DNA from: Manis javanica
Taxonomy: Eukaryota > Chordata > Mammalia > Pholidota > Manidae
NCBI RefSeq assembly: GCF_040802235.1
Contig: NC_133167.1
Coordinates: forward strand, 1,999,001 to 2,063,000
Length of the DNA: 64,000 bases
Direction: 5' to 3'
In this document: piece after piece, positions 55,196 through 64,000 of the stretch
Numbering within the stretch: position 1 is the first letter of the stretch
How the letters are laid out: the number at the start of each line of letters is the position of its first letter
Notes under the pieces: model-generated
The model's input: only the letters and a program-made list of their open reading frames with translations
Database searches by the model: none
Told to the model about the DNA's origin: nothing
Position numbers and translations under genes: made by a program

Positions 55196-57184
55196 AGTAA
55201 ACCACCCATGCCAGGCCCTGCGCTGCGGGTGCTCAGCCCCTGCCCATGCCCCTTGTTCTGTGTTCCTGGGCAGGGGGCCCTTGCTGCCATTCTCTGCCCA
55301 CTTTACGCCAGCTGGAGCAGGAGAGAGGGCCACTCAGACCACCTGGCAGCCAGGCCTGGGTGGGGGACCCCACCAAACCACCCTGAGTCCTGGTCTCACC
55401 TCACTGCACCCCAAGGGGCTCCCAGGGTCCTCTGCCTCCACAAGGCTCTGGAGGCCTGGCTTTGCCATGACCTCATGCTCTGGACCTCATAGAGGGTCCC
55501 ACAGAGGGGAGACCCCAAGGACCCCTCCTTCAAGTATAGGAGTTCAGGGAAAGACAATAAAGGGCCTCGTGGGGTGCAGAGCACGGAACATTGCTCCTCG
55601 TATGCCCACACAGGCAGGGTGGCTGGGTCTGGGGGCACAGCACCTCCACAGAGCTCACCAGGGCTTGCACACACCTCCCCACCTCCCCTGACTCCTGGAG
55701 GCCCTGCTCTGCCCCGTGGGCACCAACCTCTCTGCCCTGGTGTCTCCTCGTCTCGGTCCGGCCTGGGTCCTGGCTGCCTGCGTGGCCCCTGCCCAGGCTG
55801 ACCCTCCAGCACTGGGAGCTGCCCCCTGCCCAGCACTCCTGGTGTCCCCTTCAGGCCCTCCTCCTCTGTTTATTTGCACAGCCAGAAGACAAAGCCATTG
55901 CTCTGAGTCACCCCTGCTCCCCAGTCGGCTCTGATTCATGCAGGAGGCCCACGTCTCGGGGACTAACCCGTTAACCTCTTGGTTTCTTTATGTCTCTACA
56001 GCAAAAGGCATATGTGGTTTCGGATTGAGAATGGAAGCCCCACTCATCGCGTAGGGGGCTGGTGGGCGGGTGAGAGGCGAGGACCCGGCGGAGGCGCGCA
56101 CACAGGGCTTTCCCTCCTGTGAGCCTCGGGGCCAGTCCACCCGCAGGGATGGAAACCGACTAATATGTCAGTCATCTTTCTGAAAAGGATTCGGTCATCT
56201 GGCAATGTGGTCCCAGAATTTGCCAGAAGTATGCATCCAATGCAGCCCGGGGTGAAAGAACACAGGCTGAGCACAATCAGATTATGGCTGCCCATCGGGA
56301 AGGAAACGGGGGACTCGGAGCCGCGGCTCAGCCTGGGGGCCCCAAGGAGGTGCAGGTGTTATTCAGATGTTTGATGGGCTGCCAACAATGGAGCCCCAGG
56401 GTTCTGGAGAACCCGGCCCACAAGGAGGGGCGGGTGCAAGTCCAGGGCACTGCCATCTTCTCCTCCCGTCCCCGACATCCGCCGACACCACAGACCAGGA
56501 ACTTGGGACAAGCGATTTAAGTTTCTGCTGCCGGTGACTCATGAAGACGAATGCCTCCAGAAGAAAGCTGGGGTCCTTCCATGCCCCGCCTCCCAGTGTG
56601 GGTCAGGCGGACAGTCAGCGAGGTCCCTGTATCTGCCCTGCTTGCTCCCAGAAACCTGCAGCGGTTTACAATTAAGAACATATATCCCAAACATTTAGAG
56701 AAGAATTCAAAGAAAGGACAAATGAAGACGCTGAAACCAAGCAGGGGGGAGAAGGGGTGACCACGCAGGGGTAAGGATGAGCTCATTCCTGTAATTAATC
56801 ACGCGGAAAAGCCCCCAGATGCGGCAGGAAGGCTGACACACAGTCCTTGTCGCCCAGAGCTGCTTGTGGGTTCCGTTAGGGAGCCCGGCAGGGCCGTGGT
56901 TTCCATGCTGGGTGGATGGGTTAAACTATCCTGCACGAAAGGCACTGCATAAAAATGAGGACAGGGTCTTGAGTGGCCAATTGCAGAAGATACAAAAATC
57001 TATATTGTAAGACCCCTTTCTCGTATCATTTCAGGTGGGTCCACAGCTGTGACGTGGAGTGACAGTTCTGGGGGCAGAAGTGGGCCCCCCTAGAGGGCAC
57101 GGCAGTCTCACGGAAGCACTGCCCAGGAGCGCAGAGGTGGGGGGTGGGCTACCCAGAGTCCGGGGGGTCTGGTGTGTGCCCTCT
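55196..57184. other. GC-rich unique sequence
   Basis: No gene or confident repeat. Overlapping frames of 127-146 codons at 55260-55974 are compositional. AT-richer parts at 56660-56800 and 56930-57050 show no known family. Confidence 0.45.
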
Positions 57185-57985
57185 CCACTCCACCTCTACA
57201 AAGCACTTTTCCTCAGATTGCAAAAGTAATACACAGCATTTTCAGAAAAGCAGTAAGAACACCAGGAAAGGATCTTTGATCAGCCGTTCGGTTCAGAGAC
57301 ACTCACCCATGCGGCCGACGTGCCCACGTTGCTGCGGATTTCCAAGCTGGGATCTTATCATCTGCTCCCGTGTGTAACCGTTTCCCTCGGTTATCAAATA
57401 GTTTACAACACAAAGTCTGCTGACTGTGTAGTGTTCTGGTGTATAGATAAACCACAGCTCACGCAGCCCAGGACGTATTAAACATTTCCCTAACAGGAGC
57501 ACAGCTGAGATGATTTTCCTTGTTGTGCAGCAGACCCACCATTGTTCACTTAAGATAATTCCTGAAAGTGGAACTGCTCGCTTGAAGGGTACTTAAAATT
57601 TTTAAATTTTTTCTTAACTATTGTCAAAATCTCCTTCAAAAGGCTTTACTATTGATCATCTTGCCATCACGGACAAGACGGCCTAGTTCCTCACACTTCG
57701 CTCAGTGCTGCGATTTATGATTATATTTTTCCCAATTTAATTAAAAAACAGTATCACCCTATTTTATTTTGAATGCCTTAGATTATTGTTGAAATTCAGC
57801 ACTTTTCATATTAACTGGCCAACTGAATTTCTTCTTTTGTAAATTCCTTTTTTTACCGTCCTTTTCTACTGGGTAATTGTCTGTTATCTTTTGGGTTTTT
57901 AAAGGCTCTTTGTCTCGTAAGAACATTGATCCACTATAAAATAGGCTGTGAATACTTCCTTCCTGGTTCATTTAAAAATTTTGGC
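57185..57985 (-). mobile_element. Old L1M/HAL1 3' part (antisense)
   Basis: CAGATTGCAAAAGTAATACA CAGCATTTTCAGAAAAGCAG TAAGAA is the antisense 3' tail of HAL1/L1M elements. It is followed by AATTCCTGAAAGTGGAACTG CTCGCTTGAAGGGTAC (about 57560), CAAAATCTCCTTCAAAAGG (about 57625), ACTGAATTTCTTCTTTTGTA AATTC (about 57822) and a TGGGTAATTGTCTGTTATC block in the expected order. It is old and gapped. Confidence 0.7.
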
Positions 57986-59994
57986 TCTCTTGGCATAAAT
58001 TTAAAATTTTGGTTCTCATGGTCTCTTGGTATAAAGACATTCAAACTTTGAATTTAGCTGGAGTTAGTCCTTTTCTTTATGGCTTATGCTCAGTTTTAGG
58101 AGCCAGGGCTTGTTCTAAAGGGTTCACATCAGGAAATGTCCCAATTCCCTGTCACTGCCATGTTCTGTGGGACAGCCACCCGGGTGTCCCTGCTGCGTTC
58201 CATCTGGGGTGGGGCCACACACTGCAGGCGATCTCTGCTGGACCGAGTGAGAGGGCTCCAGGGGACAGAATTCATGCAGCCCCTGGGTCCTCCAGGAAGC
58301 TTGATCTTCTATTAGCCTTGGCAGTGATATTCTAGGGAGAAGCTGACCGGGTAGACATTGTGGTGCCAGGCCCGACCTGATTCGGGAACAGCAAGAAGGA
58401 CGGGGAGTTGGGGCAGGGGTCACTCTGTGCACCGTGCACCAAGGGCGACCTGGGCGGTGCTTCTGAAAGCCAGCTGGACAGTCAAAGACAGTGTGACTCT
58501 GTGTGTCCTTCCACACACCCTACCCAGACCGGAGCGCTGGCCCCTGTGTCCTACAGCATGTGGCACACATGTGGACGTGGCAGGGCCTCCACTTCAGTTA
58601 CTAAGCAGAAGTGGCCAGACTGAGGAGCAGAGCGTCCCTTGGAAGGGCAAGCGTGCCACGCTGCTGGTGTGGGCGACATGGTCCACCTGCCCGGCGGCTG
58701 CGGGAGGAGCCCCTGCGGCGGTGCTTGATGGGGTTGAGGCAAGACACGTCTGCCTTGGGCAGGAGACCCAGGGTCTTGTCAGACCGACTGCCGGGCCAGG
58801 AGGGTAGGCGGGCAAGCAGGGTCCTGTCCTGCTGCCCCTACCCAGAGTTCTCTCTTGGCAGCTTTTGGGAGTCTTTCTCCCTCCCTCCCTCCCTGGCAGC
58901 TTCCTCTTTGGCAGGGGGTCAGAGGACCAGGAATGGGGCACAGCACCCACTCACCCAGTTTCCTTTGCTGCCAGCAACCTGCCCCTCCTGGCCAGGCTCC
59001 TTTTTATCTGCCCTGCATTCTGAGCCCTTCTGCCTGGATTCTCAAAACACAGTCCATGAGCCCAACACTATCTTCGGGGTTTCTGTAAGTGTCTCAAAAG
59101 GCTGACAGTGTTAACACCATAAAGGTGAAGATTTTAAAAAGAAACAGAAGTGAATCACAGCTGAAGAGCCACTCTCTGGCCTGATCCTCTCGGCCACGAC
59201 CCAGGGACACAGGCGGCTCACTCAGCACGTGTGCAAAGGGTTAGCAGATCGGGGAGGGAAGGACAGAAAAAAGAGCGAAGGGGAGAAAAACCACCCAAGT
59301 GGCCCTGAATGATTTCGTACCACCTTCCTCCTGAGTCCCTCTCTGGGGACAGCACCCATGGTACCAGGCACACAGCTACCCCCTGCCCCTTGCTCCGTGC
59401 CCAGCCCTCAGCACGGCCCTGAAAAAGAAGAGGGACTCACTTAGAGGAGCAGCCGGGAACCACAGCTCTCACTGCTCAGGAATCACCCTGTACCTGGTGG
59501 CACACAGACCTTTGGAGGGTCCCTGACAACCCGTTCGCTGCTGGGCAGGATGGGCTGAATGCTCACGGGTCACCCCCACTGCAGGTGGGAAACGCTCTCC
59601 GCTGACGGGTGGGCCGCAAGCAGTGCAGAACCTGGGGCCGCTCCCTCTCTGTCCCCGTCCCCTAAAGTATGAGAGCTCAACCCCCTGTGCGGAGGTTGAG
59701 GGACACTGTGCGGAGGGACAGCGACACGCCACGGAAATCACAGGGGGGACAAAAGGTACAGTGTGTTATCAGAATTGAGGTACTTTTTTTTTTTAATGTA
59801 TGGCTACGTTAGGAAATAGATTTTGAAAGGAAAATGCTTTTAGGCAGGCACAGCTCAGCTAGATGAGAATTTCCTGATAGGCAATGAATGGCGTGGATGA
59901 ACTGGGTGACATCTGGGGAAAGCGGAGAGGACCTCCTGTCCCAACTCCTACTGGCGACCAGGGAGGCCCATGGTATGAGCCATAGAATGTTGGG
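57986..59994. other. Unique sequence
   Basis: GC-rich with a (CCCT)n run at about 58880-58893. No gene or confident repeat. The last 230 bases are AT-richer with a T10 run at about 59785. Confidence 0.45.
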
Positions 59995-60545
59995 GATTTG
60001 GGGTGGTAAAATACACAGGATATCAAATTTATCATTTAACCATTTTAAAACATACAATTCAGTGGAAGTAAGTGCACAATATTCACACTGTTGTGCAAAC
60101 ACCATCACTGTATGTTTCCAGAATTTTTCATCATCTGGAACAAAAATCCCACACCCATAGAAGAGCATGTCCCCAGCCCCTTCCCCGTCCCTGAGAGCCA
60201 CTAATCCACTTTTGTCTATTCTGGACGCTTCATACAAATGGAGTCAAGCAATATTTGATCTTTTGTGTCTGACTTCTCTCAGTGAGCCCAGTGTTTTCAA
60301 GGTTCATCCATGTGTAGCATGAATCAGAACTCTGTCCCTTTGTGGGTGGACACTCCTCTGGTGTATGGCTACGTCACATTGTGCTTGCCCCTCCCTCACG
60401 GGGAGGTTAGACATCTGCACCATTGCCACCCCTTAGCTACCGTGAACAGTGCTGCCATAAACGGGCATGCACCAACTCCCGCTGGAGCACCTGCTTCCAG
60501 TTCTTTGGGGTGTACACCTAGGAAATGGCTGGCTCAGACTGGCTC
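59995..60545 (-). mobile_element. L1M LINE 3' end (antisense)
   Basis: ATTTAACCATTTTAAAACAT ACAATTCAGTGGAAGTAAGT GCACAATATTCACACTGTTG TGC is the antisense L1M 3' end. It is followed by GAATTTTTCATCATCTGGAA, CTTCATACAAATGGAGTCAA GC, GTTTTCAAGGTTCATCCATG TG and GTGAACAGTGCTGCCATAAA CG. It is diverged and carries indels. It belongs to a similar 3' UTR type as the element at 49650. Confidence 0.92.
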
Positions 60546-60574
60546 TTAGACTTTTGATAGCTGCAGGGCTATCA

Positions 60575-60692
60575 GAAACTCACTCACCATTTCGTAGATA
60601 GGGAAACAGCCTCAGAGAGGCTATGCCTTGCCTAAGGTCCCACAGAACTGCAGGGCCAGAGCAGAAGTGTTCTCCAGCCCACATGCAACTTC
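60575..60692 (-). repeat. MIR SINE (antisense)
   Basis: TTTCGTAGATAGGGAAACAG CCTCAGAGAGGCTATGCCTT GCCTAAGGTCCCACAGAACT G preserves the antisense MIR core ('acagatgaggaaactgaggctcagagaggttaagtgacttgcccaaggtcacacagct'). Confidence 0.85.
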
Positions 60693-62085
60693 ATTCAAGT
60701 CTTACTTGGGACTGTTGGTGCCCTAGACACAAGACAACTGTTTGCCCAACAGATTAACTTGGGAAGCTAGCCTTCTCCCACAAAGGCAACGGCCTTCAGT
60801 TTCCAATTAAAATTTCCCCAAATAGAAAAACACCACATGGGAGAAGCTCGCTGAGAAAAAGAATGACATACGATTTATTTTGGAAACTGTGACTTCAATA
60901 AATCACAAAACCCACTGTGGAGTCACATTGATTACATATAGTCACGAACACTTATGAGCCCTTGGAATACAGGAATTGCCGTTTCACATTGTGAAGAATC
61001 AGGCAACGGGCCACCCAGGGACCAGAACCGTGTGCCGGCTTTGCTTTCTGCTCCGAGAGTTCCCTCTCCCTCTTTCTGGTTAGAAAGAGCAAAATTATGT
61101 AAATAACATTAAGCGATACTTGCTGTTAGCTTAAAAAAAATGTACAACACAAATTGATCGTTCACGACACTGGATCCAAGGATCTGCACTTTGACACCCT
61201 TCTGAGGACCGAGCCAGCATGAAGGGTGTCACCTGTGAATGTACCCCTTATCACGGTTCAAAGAGGGGCCGTTCTGGCAGAAGCATGCTTTACAGGGACT
61301 GTTTCCACTGCACTTGGAGGGGGCAGGCATGATCTTCTCTTATATCTACAGCTTTGAAAGCCAGTTGGAGGAAATAAATGCTGAGTTACCACCTCCTTTC
61401 ATTAACCTCGGCGAATGCTGAGCCGTGCTGGGCTCACAAGAGCACATTCATCAGCCTGACCTGAAGGGGTGGGTCAGTGAGCAGCTCCAAGTCCATCTAG
61501 CCTGGAGGTTCAGGAAGGACAGGGCGGTGGGCGGCTATTTGCAACCAGCCAGCGGGTCCTTGTCTTTTGCTTCCCTCTGTTGTCACTGGAGGGTCCCTCC
61601 AAGTCACACAGGGGCACTTGAGCAGCCTGGGCCAGCGAAGCGCCCTCCTGCTAGTGGCCTTGCCTGTGTGAAGAGGCGGTGAGCACCCTGCCTGTAGGGT
61701 CCTATGCTCTCTTGGGCGGCCGAGCATCTAGTGATTGTGGCAGGCTCCACAGGCAGAGGCCACCTTGGGCACTGCTCTGATGCCTCTTACAGGGCGATGC
61801 TGACACCTGGGGAAAGGTGGGATGCTTGTTGAGTCTTCATGCGCCGGGAGGTTTCCTGCCTGGGCATCATTTCGGGAGCTCTGATGTGTTTTTCTGGGAA
61901 GACAGGCAGGGTGCTTATTCTGATAAACCACCGTCTTGTAGGTTCCTGAGAGGCCTGAGGGAGCATCTGCAGCAGGGGGTACACGCCACACACACACCAG
62001 GACCTTGTTTTCTTATTAAAGGGCCCCGGCCCCTCAACTACCCCATCCTGGGAGATTCCCCACACGTCACCTTCACTGTTTATCA
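60693..62085. other. Unique sequence with AT-rich islets
   Basis: No gene. The 60800-61200 part is AT-rich, complex and unassigned (AATAAATCACAAAACCCACT, ATGTAAATAACATTAAGCG). The rest is GC-rich. Confidence 0.4.
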
Positions 62086-62460
62086 TACCCTCCCAAAAAA
62101 GTCACCTTTTTCATATTATAAATGCGAATGGTAGATTAATGTTTACCAAGTTTTTGGAGACATACAAGGAGATTAAATTGCTCAACAATGAAATTATATG
62201 ACATTATTATTCATTTCTGAAAAGTAAAGGTGCACCTAGCATAATAACATCTGACATGAGAGTAGATATATCATAGTCCTCGCCTGTTGCTTACTGTTCA
62301 ATTAAAAGACAGTCTCTATCTTCAAAAAAGGTCAAAAAGAGAGTTTGGGGATTGGCAGTAATTTAACATCCAGCAAAACAGCCTTACATTAACTCTGCCC
62401 TTAAAATTTTCACCACGTGGACTCTATTATGCCGAGGTAATTTCACAAGAGAGACCAGCA
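62086..62460. promoter_or_regulatory. AT-rich non-repetitive block (possible enhancer)
   Basis: It contains TAGATTAATGTTTACCAAG (homeodomain TAAT next to a forkhead TGTTTAC site), AATTGCTCAACAATGAAATT (SOX-type ACAATG) and several ATTA cores within about 100 bases. No known repeat or ORF is present. Site clustering is suggestive of an enhancer but not proof. Confidence 0.25.
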
Positions 62461-63101
62461 CTGTGTGCACAGAGAACTACCTCGCCCCGCGGAAGACACC
62501 AGGGCGTGCCAGCCCTGGACACGCCACATGGCCCTGTGCAGCCTGGGAGGACGGCGTTTACAGAGAACACAGCCAGGAGAGGACACATCAGGTTTCCGAG
62601 GGCACGTATCTGCTTTGACGCATTTGTTCTAATGTCAATGGAACATCTTTCTTAGGAGATAGTAACGAACACTGGGGAAAGGGAGTCACTGAGCACACAG
62701 CTGGGGTGGGGGGTCCTGGGGGCACATCTGTTACCGAGCTGCACTGAACTTCAGGACCTCCAGAAATGCTCAACTCCGAGAATCCTGACAGTGTGTGATA
62801 GGGATCTGGGCTTTTCCCTCATTCTTTATTACTCACTATAATATGAAACCTTTATATATGGACCTCAGCTACTAACGATAATACTAAGATGAGATCTCAG
62901 TGAGAGAGGAAACATGAGAGTGTGTGCTGTGTGCGGGGCTGCTGGCGGCAGGGGGCCGGCTGGAGAAAAATGCTCACAAATCACAAAAATGCACAAAGGC
63001 TAGGATCTCCTTTTAGGTTCCCACCTGTGCACACAGATGGCAGGGAAGAGGAGAATCGTTGGCTGGGTGTATTCTGAAGAGTTGGACTAGTTCGTGGTTC
63101 G
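62461..63101. other. Unique sequence
   Basis: Mixed composition. Nothing recognised. Confidence 0.4.
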
Positions 63102-63133
63102 GAGCACACACACACACAGACACACACACACAT
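63102..63133. repeat. (CA)n microsatellite with one GA interruption
   Basis: CACACACACACAGACACACACACACATA. Confidence 0.93.
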
Positions 63134-64000
63134 AGGTAGTACACAGTTTGGAATGATTTGAATTCAGGAAAATTAATCTTCAGTGAAGATGTTGTTCATC
63201 AAATGAACTCAATTATGTAAAAGAGATGTGTTGATGCTCAACTTGAGAAAGAAAATAATGCCTTTTCCTCCCTCCTTTCCTTTCCAATTTGAGGTGATCG
63301 GGGCATTTCCCAGAGAAACGATACTTGCCTTGCTGCGTATGTGTCAAGGCGACCTCATCAGGAGCAGGTCTCAGATCCACACAAGCCTTGGGGACAGGAC
63401 CCCGATGTTGCTGCCCCTGCCGGACAGCTTGCCCCACGGGTCAGATGTCTGAGACATGGACCCAGACCATGAGGTGACCTGTCCTTTCGCAGCCCAGGTC
63501 CGCCGCGTCAGTGAGGGAAATGGCTCTCGACTTCTGAGCCGTCTGCATTCCCTGTAGCCCAGATCTACCGAGAGGACTAAGATTAATGAAAGGAAATAGC
63601 AACTCAACATTTATTTCTAGATCTCAGGACTGAAAGGACACGCTGCCTGCTTGATTTCGCCTTACAGAATGTTAAATCAAAGTGGAACACACAAAGAAAC
63701 CCACCGTGGCAGTGGAGTCAGAGCCTATAAACCCTGGCCTGTGTTTTCTTTCAGGGAGTTTGTTTATTTTACAAGCTGCACCCCCCCCCCCGGGAGCCCC
63801 CACTTGTCTCCAAAGCAGGCGAAAATCTCTTGAATCTTTTCTTTAGAAGAGGGACACATACTCATAGAGAATTTAACAGAAAGGCTAGTTTAGCATTTTA
63901 TTTGTATAACAATAGAAACACAGCATTAACGAAAGCTGGGGTACTTTTTTCTCCATGGGACAGTCAGATGGAGGATCCCTACTCCTCCCCGTTCACAGCC
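63134..64000. other. Unique sequence to window end
   Basis: No gene seen. A C11 homopolymer lies at 63781-63791. Two short opposing frames of 74 codons near 63213-63452 have no domain. Confidence 0.4.

Noticed and set aside
61970-61990. GCAGCAGGGGGTACACG resembling a CTCF site
   Set aside because: The GGCGC end of the core is missing.
1-64000. tRNA, rRNA, snRNA, CRISPR or prokaryotic operon features
   Set aside because: I looked for the box A/B of tRNA-like genes, snRNA pseudogenes and regular spacer repeats and found none. The window is mammalian nuclear DNA.

Overview
This window looks like nuclear DNA from a placental mammal. It is a GC-rich, gene-poor (intergenic or intronic) stretch broken by AT-rich blocks of old retrotransposons. 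The evidence is the density of mammal-wide interspersed repeats (MIR, L2), degenerate L1 copies in both orientations, a MER20-like hAT fossil, LTR remnants of the MaLR/ERVL type, many (CA)n/(TG)n microsatellites, and general CpG depletion. I see no Alu, rodent B1/B2, carnivore SINEC, ruminant BovA, pig PRE1 or horse ERE copies. The species is therefore probably none of the usual Alu- or SINE-rich references, but I cannot name it. All family calls come from remembered consensus features, not a repeat-masking run.

No protein-coding gene can be supported. The longest open frames (283 codons on the minus strand at 8973-9824, about 250 at 6670-7434, about 230 at 25338-26033, 40117-40812 and 52683-53369) are low-complexity Pro/Gly/Ser/Ala/Arg-rich frames expected by chance in GC-rich DNA. 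They show no recognisable domain. No tRNA, rRNA, snRNA, CRISPR or bacterial-type feature is present.

Layout. 1-4830: GC-rich DNA with an L2 relic interrupted by a MaLR-type LTR, a MIR and a second L2 piece. 4831-6080: sense L1 ORF2 fragment, then a MIR. 6080-13350: GC-rich DNA with small tandem duplications, a MER20-like fossil, a CpG-enriched patch and TG repeats. 13358-17900: solo LTR, then a long antisense L1 with a recognisable reverse-transcriptase motif. 17900-27230: mixed DNA holding a compact CpG cluster (about 20.8 kb), a Z-DNA-prone CG/TG run, a stretch resembling the 3' end of a minus-strand transcript (about 22.3-22.8 kb), and several AT-rich non-repetitive islets. 27235-34900: L1 tail, MIR/L2 relics, a G-quadruplex candidate, a near-perfect CTCF core and a CA microsatellite. 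35230-37210: a long AT-rich non-repetitive block that may hold conserved non-coding elements. 37200-41630: GC-rich DNA. 41642-42644: an unusual poly(A)-tailed retroposon flanked by a 14-bp target-site duplication. 42660-57180: GC-rich DNA with four L1 segments. 57185-64000: L1/HAL1 and MIR relics and a final AT-rich block.

The most interesting object is the retroposon at 41642-42644. It resembles a retrovirus-derived, SVA-like non-autonomous element, and it apparently carries a short 3' transduction. Next are the possible minus-strand polyadenylation region, the isolated CpG cluster, the CTCF site, and several AT-rich islets that may be regulatory.
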